Shown: positions 23,717-37,700 of the stretch, one piece after another
Layout: the number at the start of each line of letters is the position of its first letter
How positions within the stretch are numbered: the stretch's first letter is position 1
Origin: Pleurodeles waltl
Lineage: Eukaryota > Chordata > Amphibia > Caudata > Salamandridae
Direction of reading: 5' to 3'
DNA: 64,000 nt
NCBI RefSeq assembly: GCF_031143425.1
Contig: NC_090437.1
Span: 1,178,842,863-1,178,906,862 of the forward strand
Translations under genes and position numbers: made by a program
The notes under the pieces: generated by a model
Told to the model about the DNA's origin: nothing
Seen by the model: only the letters and a program-made list of their open reading frames with translations
Databases searched by the model: none

Positions 23717-24975
23717 TTGGTCTGTTCCTGGTCGAACCTAGATAATGACCCAAATTGGTCTCAGCGCACAGTCCCTGTATGTTTCTACTGTAACCAGGAT
23801 TCAGTCATATTGGCACTTATTGTTGGTCCACTGAATTCATGTATTAATTGAGAGAAGCACTAGATATATCAGTACGTTTTGCAGTTTAATCTTTGCATGT
23901 TACTTGCTGTATGATAATAAACGTGGCAAAAATCCACTTTGTATATGTTCTTGCTGAGAGGGCATAGTGACTCACTGACCCAGATGTAATACTGCTTTAC
24001 AAATGCGGTGATACAGCATTGTTCTGTATCTGTAGAAAGGTCAGAAATGTGGAGTGACACAGGTCCCCTTACATTTTTGACCAAAAGCACATAACACAGG
24101 ACTGAAAATTAGCGAGATGGCAGGGTGATCTACTAGTTCCTTGTAAACCATTTTCATATGTTTACATTTCATCAATTACGTATAGAAAATGCCATTATAA
24201 TGATCTGATATCCAGTGGTATTCATTTTCTTTTACTCTTTATTGAGAAAGTAGAAGGATCGTGAACAAGGGTAGTCATACAAATATTTAAATGTCGGAGA
24301 ATGTAATAGAACCACATATATAAATGAGAAGGTACAACACCTGTCACATATTTCATTGAATATAGCAACACTAAGGCCCTCATTTAGGGGGATTTTGCTT
24401 AGTAGTCACTTTGCTGCACTGCCCTGTGTCAAAATAAAAGGACAGGAATGCACTGTATTTATGCAATATGGTACATTCCTGTCCCTTCCCCCAGCGATTG
24501 TGCAGTTTCAGCAAGAGTAACACCAAAGCAGACTCCCTTGACCCCTGGTGTAAAGTTACCTGTGTTGTCTGCAGGATTGGTTTACCCTTCCCACCTAGGG
24601 TGACAAAAGCAAAAAGAATGGATGATGGAAGGAATGCTAAACAATGCAAACATTCACCCCCAGTCACAAAGATCTAGGTTTAATCCATCATTTTTATGCC
24701 CACCACGCCACCCCAGCTTGGACCCAGCCATATGCAAATCAGTCTTGACCCTGTTTCCCAAGGGAACAATCCAGCCCGAACCGCCAGGCCAGGTCCCTGA
24801 GTGCGGCAGTTCCACTCCAGATGCAGAGAGCATGCTCTGGGTGCAGAGGTAACACTCCAGGTGTAAAGAGGAATCTCTGCACTCGGGGCGGAGATTCCTC
24901 CCAAGTGTGGAAATTCCACCCCGAGTGTGGATGTAAAGATACTACTAATAACTTACCTTTGTGAATCCCAAAAAG
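23717..24975. other. Anonymous DNA with possible MITE end
   Basis: No gene. Around 24374 the string GGCCCTCATTTAGGGG resembles a MITE terminus but no partner end was found. At 24820-24935 a few short imperfect repeats around GTGTGGA, GCAGAG and ATTCC occur. Confidence 0.4.
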
Positions 24976-25026
24976 TTGTAAACTTAGATTTTTGGTCTAA
25001 ACGTAGCCCAAAAGTCTAAGTTTACC
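24976..25026. repeat. Short stem-loop
   Basis: GTAAACTTAGATTTTTGG and CCAAAAGTCTAAGTTTAC form a near-perfect inverted repeat with a loop of about 13 bases. Confidence 0.65.
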
Positions 25027-25042
25027 TTTCGGGATGGGGTCC

Positions 25043-25191
25043 ATAGATGGGTAACAATTAATTACAAAGATGTTTTTCATCAAGGGGTTCTGATTGACGT
25101 CAAATAGACAAGAGCCAATCTTGAGTTGCCTATAATGTCTGTCAGAACCCTGAGGTGAAAAACATCTGTTATTCACTTTTTACCAATCTAT
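25043..25191. repeat. ~150-bp foldback element
   Basis: The left arm (ATAGATGGGTAACAATTA … AGATGTTTTTCATCAAGG … TTCTGA) pairs with a right arm read in reverse (TCAGAACC … GAGGTGAAAAACATCT … TTACCAATCTAT). The arms are ~50 bp each with mismatches and an inner loop of ~45 bp. No coding capacity. It resembles a small MITE. Confidence 0.68.
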
Positions 25192-26385
25192 AATTTATGA
25201 TATGTAGGAGCCCCTTCCCCCAAATCATCTACCCCTGCTTTCAACTGCTACGCAGGGACAGAGAATTAATGTGGGAGCCATACTTAGCATGGCCTCTTCT
25301 CTCTGTTGGAATTTTTTTTTTAAACTGACCTCTTTTCACATACCCTGACACCTCTCTGTGCCTTCCTTTACCTCTTCTTCAGAAGCTGTGGTCCTTGACT
25401 GCAGTACAGTTGTGACAGACTCTCTCATACCCTATCCAGAGCAGCCTGGAATTCCATATGACATAGCAACAGCGAGTTATGTAATCTGTATCTTATGATT
25501 GTTGTTACTCACAGCAGTGAATTATCAGATTTAGAATATGACATTTTTTCAGGACTAGTAGAAAAAGCTCCGACAGCTACTAAGCAGTAGGCATATTTAT
25601 TTTATGTGTCGCAACTTCCAAATGAGTTCATTGTTGAATTTACAAATTGACAGTAAAAAATATATTACTTTTTGATTTTCTGTCTAGGTTACAAGGGGCT
25701 ATTTCTTCCAACCTCATGAGCCAAAGAATTGTCAATTGACAAAGTGCTCTAGTTAAACGGCTATTTATGCAATTAATTAGCTGAATAGAAAAAAAACTAG
25801 AAACTGTTTCTTTATGTTTCTACTAGCACTTCTCTGATTACAAGTGTCATAAATGTTATAATACTAATTTGAGTTCGGATATGAAAACAGTGCAAACTAC
25901 AGACTTTTACTTTAAGGTTATATTTCCAAGTGTAGAAATGCGAACATATCCCTGGTATATTGTGAGGGATATTACGTATATATGCAGCCACTGTACAATT
26001 TATACCCAGATAGACAATGTATCCATCCAGCCTGCACCTGTATGTCTGAATTAAATACATGCAGAAAATGTGCTTCAACGAAGATGGGGACCACAATTTA
26101 TGTTAATATACACATTGAACTGAAGGCAAAATAATTGCTCATACAGCCTGCCTTCCAAAGTGAGCTTCAAATTTATCATGGGTTTGAGACATTGTTTTCG
26201 TTCAGCTACTATATCTGCAATGCTGCTTGCTTGCAGAAAGTAAGGTAAGATTCAAGACGAAAACAAATCACTGTCAACAATTACTGTCAACACTAATATC
26301 CTGTCAGCCTACAGATGACCTCATATTCAGTGCAAAATCTTGTATATAGAAAAGCAACGTGTACTATTTGCGAGCAGGAAGAGAT
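25192..26385. other. Anonymous AT-rich DNA
   Basis: No supported gene or repeat. Open frames up to 94 codons lack motifs. Confidence 0.5.
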
Positions 26386-27015
26386 TAAGGGGCATACTTG
26401 CAAGCCCCTAACGCCACTGAAGCGTCACTTTTTGCGATGGCATTGTACACTGCACCGCATTTACAACGCGGCGTCATGCTGCCTTTTGAGGCTTAACGCC
26501 ACCTTGTAAATAAGGCCCCTTAACATGCAGCACTTTGCGTGTAATGGGCATGCAATGGGTGTTGCTGTTTCATTTTGAGGCTGCCCCAGATTTACTAGAT
26601 TTCGTAAACCTGAGGCAGTGCCAAAATCTAACGCCACTCTAGCGGTGGCATTAGCATGGAGCAACAAGGAGAAATGCTTTCATTTCTTCTTGTTTTTTTG
26701 GTCTTTCTATGTGTGCTGCATTCTTCAGTACATATAGAAAGAGCCAATTGCCATAAAAGATTGTTTTTGTGCAGGAAAGTGTCACTTCCTGCACAAAAAC
26801 AATCTCCCCCACAACGCAGCCATCCTTGCACCATGGTGCAAGGGTCGCTGCGTTGGTGCTCGGTAGCTAATTTAGCGCCGGTGCAGGGAGAAACACAGGC
26901 TGTTCTGTATTCTTTCAAATACAGCCCATCCCTTCAATCAGAAGTGACTCAGCGCAGCGCTGCCACTTTTGGCACAGCGGCCGCACTACGCATCTTCTAG
27001 TAAATATGCCCCTAA
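26386..27015. mobile_element. Harbinger-type MITE candidate
   Basis: Terminal inverted repeats GGGGCATAcTTgCaAG (from 26389) and its counterpart …TATGCCCC (ending 27012). They are flanked by TAA on both sides (26386-26388 and 27013-27015), which fits the 3-bp TWA target preference of PIF/Harbinger elements. Internal near-perfect hairpin at 26758-26805 and a 20-bp palindrome CCTTGCACCATGGTGCAAGG at 26824-26843. The 96-114 codon frames inside are by-products of these repeats. Confidence 0.72.
26758..26805. repeat. 48-bp near-perfect hairpin inside MITE
   Basis: AGATTGTTTTTGTGCAGGAA pairs with TTCCTGCACAAAAACAATCT with an 8-base centre and no mismatch seen in the arms. Transcribed, it would give a microRNA-precursor-like stem. 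Confidence 0.75.
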
Positions 27016-27683
27016 GTTTTGAAGCGTGTTTTGTATTGATGTTGAATATAGTAATTGTATCTATTTTCAGCTGTCAGTGGTTGTCTAACAAACTCACTGG
27101 CCTGCTTCAAAATGTAACTTAGAAAGATTATCCATGTACATGGCTTAGTCACGTATTTGGCACCACAGCTTTAGTTTTACATGTATTGTGTATGTTTGAC
27201 TATTGTTTTCACATTGCTGTATGCTAAATTTAAGAAATTTAAATATTATGGTTTTGTTACCAGTCTTGAAGATGTTAAATCTCATCCGTTACACTATACC
27301 AAAAATGCTGTTTACAAGCAGTCACTCATATTATTTATAGGGTCCAATCATTTTAATTACATTTTTTCAAAGTGACCGTAATTGTTGTGGACGCAGAACC
27401 AACCCTAAACTCCCACCTCACCTGAAACCAACCACATGCTTCTCCGATCCCCCCAATACCAACGATCTACTGTGTATGCTTCTTCATTAATTCATAGCAA
27501 TAACCCCCAAGGCCTGGTCCATAGGGTTTAAAAGGGTGGAGATTCCTAGCCCACTCTATATGTATATTGTCATAACCAATTGGCACAATATCTTCGGTTA
27601 CTGGAGAAGGAGAGATGTCTGTAGCCATGGTTTAGGTAGCTAAGCACCGGCTCCACAAGTTGTGGAATACTCACTCTTGGTCT
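27016..27683. other. Anonymous intergenic DNA
   Basis: No gene or repeat recognised. The 64-codon frame at 27181-27375 has no motif. Confidence 0.45.
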
Positions 27684-28395
27684 AGGGCCAGATGTACAAC
27701 CACTTTGGATTGTGAGTCGCAAATTGTGAATTTTTGCGATTCGCAAATTGCGAGTCACAACCCCTAATGTACAGTAGTGTCTGAGACACTGTTTGAGATT
27801 CACAAATGGGTCGCAAGGGACCTGTCTCATGAATATTCATGAGGCAGATTGCAATTTGCGGTCCACAGCAAATGGCTACAATCACAGGGATGATGGCCTG
27901 CTGGGGTTAGCAGACCACCACGCTTTTTTAATAAAGCAATCTTTTTTTTTAAATGCAACCTGTTTTCCTTAAAGGAAAACGGGATGCATTTTAAAAACAA
28001 AAGTAAAAAGTTTCATATTCATTACTTCAGAGTGGACAGTGGTCCGTGGGACCACGGCCTGCTCTGAAAAAAAATGTACGCCCACATTCACAAAGAGGAA
28101 GGGATCCCTAGGGGACCCCTTTCCGTTTGTGAATGGGTTACCACCAATTTGAAATTGGTGATAACTGTGAATGTTATGTGACTGCATTCCTGGTCGCAAA
28201 ACAATCATACATTCCCTTGCGAGTTGCTATTAGGAAGGGATGCACTTGGCACGCTCCTTCCTAATAGCAAGTCACAATCCCTATTTTGTAAGTCTGTAGC
28301 AGGTTACCAACTCACAAAATAGGCATAATACATGCTATTGCAAAAGGCAAATTTCTCCATTTGTGACCACAAAATAGCTCTGTACTCTTGGCCCC
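27684..28395. mobile_element. MITE-like element (GGGCCAGATGTAC end)
   Basis: Starts GGGCCAGATGTAC and ends GTAC…TTGGCCCC, an imperfect terminal inverted repeat. The interior is full of short palindromes, such as GTTTTCCTTAAAGGAAAAC near 27960, GGTCC…GGACC near 28038 and CACCAATTTGAAATTGGTG near 28141. No ORF. A related start sequence recurs near 56833. Superfamily not assigned. Confidence 0.6.
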
Positions 28396-31300
28396 AATTT
28401 ACTGTACATCACTATATCTTGGTCTAAATAGCCACATATTGGTCTTTGGTTTCTGATTCTTACCTCAGAGGTGCTGAATAACTTGTTTAGCTGCCAGCTG
28501 TAGTTAGAAGATGGTCTTACCCGACTTGACGGCGAGGGGTATATTTGTGGTTTTGAGCTACACAATTTTTTTAAACTTGTGAAAAGTGAAAAAACGGCTT
28601 CACACATTTATATTTGGATATTTACTTTTGGGTAAATTATCACTACATTGATCAGCAGCACCAATTTGCCCAATATTCACAAGGATGTACCGTAAAATGT
28701 AAACAAACAACAATATCGTGATACCTTAACTATAATTTACTTTTACCTTACAAAATAATAATCTTTTATTCACATGTACTTTTGCCAAAACACTTTATAT
28801 CCAAACCAGTTTGCATGTGATTGTTTGTACACAGTCAAAAGTGACAATCATTTTATCGACTTTTAGAGGATAAGTTAGCCTTGTCAGGATTCATATTTGA
28901 GAACTGCAGATTGCAGACGGATTTTAATAGCCAGCACTCAACTTGCTGAGCTGTCTTACCCAAGCTATTTAGCTGAGGTTACTTTTTGTGGTTGTGGGTT
29001 ATTTTCTCTACAGCAGTCCAAGAGTGTGTTTATCCTGATTATTTCGAGATAGGTCAGTTCTGGAAGATGTGGGCAACTGTACTGTGGCAGCACTGAAATC
29101 AGTGCTTCACGTCACACTTTGTTAGTGGTGTATGTTTGGAACATTTATTGTGGCATCCCCATTCTGTAAACATACATTGGCTCGCTGTTGAAGCTAGGTC
29201 ATCATTTGAAATATGCCACATTAAACACCCATCCCTTTAGAGGGCCATATCTATCTAGCATTGAAAATGATTGTTTTAAGGGAGTCCCAGTGTTTTCTAG
29301 GAATGGACAAACTTTGGCTTGAGACTAAAATATTTTCAAACAAAAATAAACACTGTCCAATTCCTTCATGGAAATAGTATCAACCTTGTGTTATTCTATC
29401 CAAGATAATTTAACCTTCAGGAATATGTTAACACGCATCCTTTGTAGTATATTTGAGATAGATCTTGCCTCTCTGACTGTTAGCTTGAGATTTTATGTAG
29501 TTTTCCTGAGTATGAAGTCAATCATGGGATCTAGGTCAAGGCCTTTGGTGTATATTGTATTTTTATTGCATATTGCTAGAATTTTTGTTGAAGGTTTACA
29601 TTATCAATGTGGACATCGGCCAAGACTCAAAAACAATATGAACTAATATTTACGTTTTATATGTTTTATTATGCTCATGGATTAATATTAGTATGGCGTA
29701 TAACTATTTAAATCAGTTATTCTCTCATTAGGTTTGGCAAGGATGAGCCATTGTCTGATTAACTGAATAACAAACAAATTGCATTTCATATTTTTCCTGA
29801 ACAGGCACATGGTATGTGTGTCTCTAGTGGGGACAATTTCAATTGCAGCTTCTACTTGTTATGGAAGAAATCAGCCTCTAGAAACAACAAGCACTGGAAG
29901 GAGAGATTGCTTTAGTGTCTGGTCATTTGGTACATGCTTCTGTCAGCTAGAAGTGACAATATAAGTTATAAATCATTACTTCTGTCCAAAGTGCTAATGC
30001 AGTAAATGGGCCCTGCAAAAATGGGCCAATAAGTTACATATAATCTTCAATATTTTATTTGGATTTTGTTTTCTGTTACTGAAAAAATCTGCAAGGATCT
30101 ATCAGAAAATGAAGGGAGAAGTCTGTGCCTCAAAACGTAGAACCACTTTTGCATAGGCTGAGTATGAACCCTGTGCGAACTGCAAAACAGTTCAGCAATG
30201 AGAATGCTTACATCTGCTTTCCTGGCTGCTTTCCCAGATGTTAAGCATAATGGTCTTTGCAGAGAAACCAATGAGATTAGCTCATCAGTGGCCATTCAGA
30301 GCAGTTGAAAACACAAGTTAGTTCAGCTTTTAAGTGGTCACCTTTCAACCAATCAGATTTGATCTGTGTTCTTAGTGAGAAGCACATCAGAGTAGCCTAC
30401 ATGTTTGCACATACAAGAGCAGGTTTACCACTCTTGCTAAATCAATATATGAAGTAATACATACATGACAAGCATGACATGGCGGAAACAAATCAAAGTG
30501 TAGATGGTCACTGTTGGCAAGTAAACAGATTGCAAGCCAAACTTAACGAGTGCAGCAATATGTTAAAAAAAAATTACTCACAATACCATTCAAATGCCCC
30601 AATATAAATAAGATGTTGGCACTTTGATTGCTTAATGTAACAGTGAAAGGATAATGACGATAAACATATTATCATAATTTAGATCCTATTGTCACAGCAA
30701 TTCAAAAATCGAGCAATAGCCAAAAAACTGTTGATAAATCTCAAAAAGTACCACGGGGTAGCTCAGTAGGTGAGGGCTAAAAATGATCACAATGATGCTC
30801 CAAAAGGCATCAAGCAACCACGCCACCAACATCTCTGGCTTTGAAAACTCTATCTTTCACCACATCATCCTCATCATAGTAGCAGCGAGGGAAAGAGTGA
30901 GTTCTCGTTTCAGGCATCAGAAAAAGAGTGATTGGGTCCTATGCACTATTGGGAAAAAGTGATCCAGCATGTTCAGTCGTCTGTGTTGAGAGTGAATGTA
31001 GTACAGTAGTGATCAGATGCGGTAGTAAGTGAAGATTAGGAGACTGTTATTTGTATGACCTTCATTTGGTCATGTCCTTTGTGGAGGTGAAGCAGGAGTG
31101 TCAACTTGATAAGGAGCATGCATGTAAGATAAACTATGGAAGTCCGTTTTTGTTCATCTGGGGAATGCAGAGATCCTTTGCCTTCAGAGGGACATGTTAA
31201 TGGGGTGTAATTACAGGAGTATACACTTAACACTTCATCTATTTAAATACAACCTTATTACTTGAATTGTAGACCATGCAAGTTGCATGTATTGACCTTC

Positions 31301-32624
31301 TGAGAGAAGAAAACAGGTGGTGGCTTTTCAATCTGCATTACATCTATAGTATCTGTTCTACAATTATAGCGGTCTATGTTCGAAGTATTGAATTGTTTCA
31401 ATGTGAATATTAGGTTTTGGTATGCTAGCAGAAAGGTGGCCTTCTCTTTGCTAGACCTACATTGCAAAAAACAGAAATTCTTGATATATTTGACATTTAA
31501 TATGTGCAGAAAAAAACAACTTAGGATCATCAATTTATGATGTAGAGAAAACGAACTAGAGTCTATTGCTAGAGACCCTTTCATTAAAATACATTCATGT
31601 GTGCAATCGCAGATGAATGTAATGAACAAACTCATTATTAAAGTGGTACTTGCACCGTCCATAAGCAATGGCTAGCTAATGTTCTACAAACGGGTTATAT
31701 ATCCTAGATGAATGTTTTAGGAATATAGTTTTGTCATACAACCATGAAGCTTGTAGATATTTGAGTGCTTAATAAAGTGAATACACGAGTTCTGTCACTT
31801 AGGAGCTGTCACCAACATTTTCTCAGAATGTTCAGAGAAGGAAGTTTATATGACAGTTTCAAACTGGGAAAAACAGGGTCCTCTCCGTATTGTCCCAATT
31901 TCAGACGGCCACAATTAGGGTTCACAAAGTCTTAACTCAACGGGGTTTAACATTTGTTATGATTATTTGTTTCATACTGAAATATTTTATACACCAAAGT
32001 ATTAGGTGTTTAAACATATAAAAGATCAAAAACATACCGAGAACTCAACGCCCAGCTAGCAAAAACAAAAGTTTTCTTGTTTGGAAGACACATCAGAAAA
32101 CGGCCTCGAAATGTAGCATCTTGTATCATCTCATAACGGTACAGGAGCTATATAAAACTGTCATTTTTTTATCATAGTTACACAGACCTGCTAACTCACA
32201 CAGTGACACCATATCTGCATATCAGCTCCCATCACACGGTCACCCAGTGTGGAGCTGATAGCACACGGTGGCAGTGGAAAATGAGCTAAAACTACTGTAA
32301 ACAGTAGGGTTCCGCTCGTTTTCAGAGGCTTTTTTGCCCTCTGACATTCATCAATGGGTGTGAAAACACCCGAGGACATCATCAAAATCCTGTGAGCTTT
32401 TATTCCTTTTTAGAGGAGGGGGAGTTGGGGCCGGGTTGGTGGGGGTGGGCAAAAGTGCCTCTTAGGTGCTTCTCGGCATTAGGCCCCGCCCCCTTAAAGG
32501 CCCCGATATTGTGTACTTTCAATATTGTAGTTTAGATATTCAGGGAGCACACTATTGACCTACATAAGCAGTGAGAAAATGTATAGTAATAATTGGAGAT
32601 TAAAAATATATGACTAATAATTTC
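28396..32624. other. Anonymous intergenic DNA
   Basis: About 4.2 kb without a recognisable gene or complete repeat. The largest frame (31258-31668, minus) has 136 codons but no motif and no support. A single tRNA A-box-like string lies near 30755. TATA-like and AATAAA strings occur at background frequency. Confidence 0.5.
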
Positions 32625-34725
32625 TGTTGGACCTGGACCTTTCTGCAGGGTCATCCCCAGAAGTTCTACCTTTTTCCTCTGAATTCGTTTTTGTTGGTGT
32701 TAGGACTCTGGACACTTTACCGTAACATTGGTTTATCCATAATTGGCATGTTTCGTTTACTTGTAAGTCCTTGGTAAAGTGCACTACCTGTACCCAGTCC
32801 TGTAAATTAAATGCTACTGGTGGACCTACAGCACTGATTGTACCACTAAATTCAGTAGCCCTTTAAACATGACTCAGGCCAGCCATAGCAGAGCCTGTGT
32901 GCAGTGTTAAACTGCCACGTCCAGCTGGTAGTTAACCCTCTTGCCAGGCTTGAGCTTTACTTTTTAATACATATAAGTCACCCTTAAGGTAGGTCCTGGG
33001 CAGCCCCAAGGGCAGAGTGCAGTGTATTTAAAAAAGTGGACATGTACTTTTAAGTTTTACATGTCCAGGTAGTGAAAAACTCCTTTTCACTACTGCAAGG
33101 CCTATTACTCCCATTGGTTAACATTGGGATTGCCTTATTACATTTTATAAGTGTAGGTGTAATTTCCAGTTGGGAAGAGATGGGAACCCCAAGTTTGGTG
33201 TCTCTGGAATCACAATTTAAAATCACAATATATAGTGAGGTCAGATTTTAAATTGTAATTCTGAAAATGCCCTTTTTAGAAAGTTGGACTTTTCTTACCT
33301 TGGATCTTCTACTGCCTTCTGTCTGTCTCTGAGTACACATCTGAGTGGGTGACAGCTAGGCTCTTGTGCATTCCCTCCAGACAACCACACAGTAAGGGAA
33401 CTTATATGTTACTGATGGACCATGAACATTCCAATGACCCATCCTGGGCAGAATGGGAGGGAGGAGCTCACACACCTGAATGTGTTTTGCCGTGATTCCA
33501 CACAAACGGTTGCATAGCCTTCTGCAGTGAATTTGGAGCCAGGGCAAGAAGGGCGGGGACTATGTGCACTTCAAAGGCCTCTTTTAGAAGTCTCCTCAAA
33601 TTCAAAGGCACCACCGTGTACAAGAACTGGACTTCTGATGTCACCAAATCGGTACAAGCCTGGACCTGAGAAAACCCTACCAGGAAGAAGGACTGCTGTG
33701 CAGCTGAAGGGACTGTCACTCTTCTGGACTCTGTCTGACTTTGCAGGACTTCTACACTGCTGTGCCTGGCCTGTTGTCTGCTGCTCTCTTTGCCTGGGAG
33801 TGAGAAGGACCTGCATCTCTACATTCCTAGAACCAAAGTGACTTCAAGGGCTTGATGGCTTGCCTCTTGTTTTGAAGTCTCAGGGATATTAAAGACTTCA
33901 CTTTATCCTGCAACAGAGCCTGGACTTTGCTTGCTGCAAGTCTTGTCCTGCTAAGTGGTGCCAATCCAGTCATTGGCCCTTGGAAGTGGGTATAAAGTGT
34001 TGCAACTGCAAAATGCATGCATAACCTCCGATGCAGATGCATCTCCCCTCAATGCCGACGCAGTGCCACTGCCACTGAGCACAAAGACATTGCATTGCCA
34101 TCTGCACAGCTTTATGCTGAAACATTACCTACATTCCTAAGAAACCGGCGACAACGCATCAGGGATTGTACAGCTCGGAATCAATCCATCACCTACATCC
34201 AGTGCGATCGAAGCAGATGCATCGCCTCGTCTGACCCACGCATTAGGCTACATCGATGGGTCAACTAGGTACTTTTTCTGTGGGACAAGGTTGGCACCTC
34301 TATCCAACTCGCACTCCATCGTGTTTGCCCTTACTTTTGAGATTTCACCTAGCCTAGCACGACCAGATCCCTCTGTTTTATGCTTTTAAGCATAATATTG
34401 CATTTTAAACTTTAGAAATTCATATTCGACTTCTACTTATTGGATTTGTGTCATTTTAGTCTTATTTTGTTCATTAAATTATGCTCTAGTTTTCTAATAA
34501 GGTATGCTTTCTTTTGCATGGTGTTTCACCTGTTTTACTGTTTGATGTTTTGCACAAATACTTTACACATTGCCTGGTAAGTTAAGCCTGCCTGCTCTGT
34601 GCCAAGCTGCCAGGGGGAGAACACTGGTTAATTTATGGTCTGTAACTGACTTATCCTGACTAAGATTGTGGTCCCTACTTGGAAAGGGTGCATACTTCTG
34701 CCATCTAGAGACACAATTTTTAACA
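32625..34725 (+). mobile_element. Solo LTR related to family C
   Basis: 2101 bp from TGTTGGACCTGG to ATTTTTAACA. It matches the family C LTR in order: GGTCATCCCCAGA, the ACTTTACC block, CAGCACTG…GTACCACT, TATAAAG at 33991-33997, AATACTTTACaC, GCCAAGCTGCCAGGG and the end. Flanks ATTTC (32620-32624) and CTTTC (34726-34730) are a one-mismatch 5-bp TSD. No internal element sequence. It is more diverged than the nested and terminal copies. Short frames inside, such as 33527-33841, are not genes. Confidence 0.85.
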
Positions 34726-37700
34726 CTTTCCCCCGGATGTATTTCTCTCATTGGAAAAAGAGACAAGGCAAGAAAATGCACCCAAATCTAATGTGATGCT
34801 AGTAATGTAGAAGCAGAGATGACCAAACCACTATGTCGTATGCTGTTCATTTCGACATGACAAATGGAAATGGAAGCGCAAGAGAGTTTGTCTTGTTGGT
34901 TTCAGCTTGATGGCATTGAAGAAGTAGGCACCAAAATGATGTTTGTTCACAGATCAGTTATACAGAAATTGCTCAGAGACACAGTCCTAATATGATGCTC
35001 CAGTGTATAAATATGTGTGTGGTATCACACAGGTGCAGGGGATATCCACAATATCCCCTAGTCTCACCAAGCATTTAGCACCACTCCTGAATATTGAATG
35101 AGATGGCATTAAAGGGCAAATAATGACCTGCTAATTTACAGCAAGAATTTCAGTCTTTGACGTGAGATTTCAATTGAAACTATTTTTAGTGCACAAATAA
35201 TTAGCATACTTGTGATTTAAATTTACATTTCAGGTGCAAAAATTCTGCTTTCTGAAATACATGATAAAAGAATCTCGTCATTTATTGTAGAAGAAATGAC
35301 GCCTGTGATCAATAAAGATTTCACTAATGACCAATTCAAATCTCAACACATAAACCTTAGATGGTTATCACCTCACCAGTATTTTACTGGTACCACTGGT
35401 AAATGGCCAGCGCCCTCAGTGGTGATAATAAGCACTGGCATCCACACTGTTCGTATTTCTATCATTGCCCCCTTGTGGGCATAAATGTCTGTGCTACTGG
35501 TGTTCCTGTTTGCACTTACTTGACAGTATGCAAACAAACAAACACTTTTTGGACACGGTAATGATGCACTTTTTCAACTGCATGGTCTCAGACCTTACAT
35601 TTCCCCAGCTTGTGAATCCTCACTTTAGAGGAGGTCGCAGTTTGTTCCCAGAGCCAGTCTTTAAAGCTTCCCTGAGGACATGCTGGACTGGTTGTCGCTG
35701 AGACTGAGAGTTGGTGATAAAAGGGAGAACTAGAGAGAAAAAAAAGAAAGGATGGAAGTTAACGTACAGAGAAAAGGAGGGATGAGAAGAAAGCAAAGGA
35801 AATAACACCGGTGGGGAATTCGGTAAATGCAGAGATTAATGGAGAAAAAAATGAAAAGGGAGGAAAACACAGCGAGAAAAGGGAAATAAATAATTGAAAG
35901 AAAACAGAAAAAGACAGAGAAGATATTTTCAGAACACAAAACACCCACTAGTGCAAGAGACATGTTTCGTTGTAAAAAAATATTTGGAGATGTTGTAGGA
36001 CTGAAACCGTTCGGCTAACATGTTCTGACAAGCCCGTAGAGCTGCTGATGAATATCTTTATATGATCACTGCAAGAAATGTTAAGAACTGTAATACTGGA
36101 ATGTGGCCGGTATTTTTCTCAGACAAATGCGGGAACCTCAATTCCACTGTTACTGCAAAATGCACAGAAGAACACTTGGAGGTTTCAGTATATGTACGTT
36201 GGTGAGAGCTTAGATCATTCGGAGCAAACATCAATATATCTGTGGCTTATATTTAATAATATCATGTCCTTTCAGTGCGTGGGTCATGAGTGCCTTTTGC
36301 ACTTATGTAATTTTTTCATGAGAGTGAAAGAACCTGGACCACAGTGGGATCACCGAGATCCTAAACACGATGCATCCTCTCCAGGATTTTGAATCAGAGA
36401 TTCAGTTACTTTCCAGTTACTTTCCAGAATGTAATTTCTTTACTGAAGTTCAAATCACACTAAAAAGCCTTCCGAGTACCAATGCTGCACACTCCTGATC
36501 TAGTGTTTTACTTTATTGGTTCAAGATTCTGTAGCTTCATGAGATTTTCAGATTTGAATTAGGTTGGGAACTTTGATCATGAAAATCTAATTTTAATTCT
36601 GGGCAGATGAATAAAGCAATAATTAGGAAGAAGGCTGGTTATGTATAAGGGGTAGCCCATGAGGATCACAATAACATTTCCTGGGGGGGGGGGCAAAAGA
36701 GTTTAGTATAATCAGCGATGTTTCAAGAATTCACTTGCATATTTCTGTCACTAGTGCCTATCAAGCCTTTTGGGGCATTGATCAAATGGCAGTCTCTTCT
36801 AGGTGTGTAGAACTGAGCAGTAGAAGAATTAGCAAGATGAGTAGGGAACACAAGAGGAGTGGCAGAGCGAGTAGGTGCTCAAATGCAATGCTAGCATCAG
36901 GCGGAGAGCTCAAGTTCCTGAAAGTGCTTCCAGACCGGCAAAAATCACAAACAATTTTGGGAGTTCCCTGTGCTTGGGTAACCTCTGTTGGATGGGGAAG
37001 TTTACCATTGCTTAAGCACGTCACAATGTCCAATAGTTCAGTGACCATGGATTTGAATTAATGTATCTCAGACTGAAGTTGCTGCAATTGAGTGTCTTTA
37101 GGACTAATGGTGGCAGCAGTGTCTATGTGTACTGCAAGCTCAGTTTGTGTTTGCGAGTGTCTCAAAGAGGGCACACCTGTAGAGCAGAGACAATGATCTG
37201 TTTGTTTGAATGGTGTGAATCTATTGCTACATGGAACTTGTGGGACTAGTGCTGGGATTGTCCCAGAAACACCAGTGGGACGAGATGTACCACAATTAGG
37301 GATGTTTTTCTTTCCGATGCCCTAGCAGTGATTTTTTTGTTCTTTTGAAAATATTTGCTAGTTTCTCTGGCCCACAATGCACCTCTAGGATGGTTGATAG
37401 CATATCCACCAGCATCAACTCCACCTCCTCTATTCAATTATTGGTGTCAGTTACAACACAGTTCTCTGCCAAGTGCATTACTAGACTCTTATTTTCCTTC
37501 CCCCCTTGCAGGCTGAGTGCTGCCTTTATCTATCCCATAGTGCAATAGCTAAGGTGTGAAAAGTCTTTCAAAGGAAATAGGTTTGTGTCCTTCTCTGGAC
37601 AACACAATAAAAGTATGGTTGAGTCGATGTAGTGAAAAGAAGAGCTTAAGAGTTCATCAAAGGTTTAACAACATCTTGAGATGATCTCCTCCCCACTTTG

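Noticed and set aside
30755..30770. tRNA A-box-like GGGGTAGCTCAGTAGG, suggesting a tRNA gene or tRNA-derived SINE
   Set aside because: No B box, cloverleaf, poly(A) tail or target duplication was found within 300 bp. A chance match cannot be excluded.
31258..31668. 136-codon minus-strand frame in anonymous DNA
   Set aside because: No recognisable domain, no splice or promoter support, and AT-rich sequence in which such a length is possible by chance.
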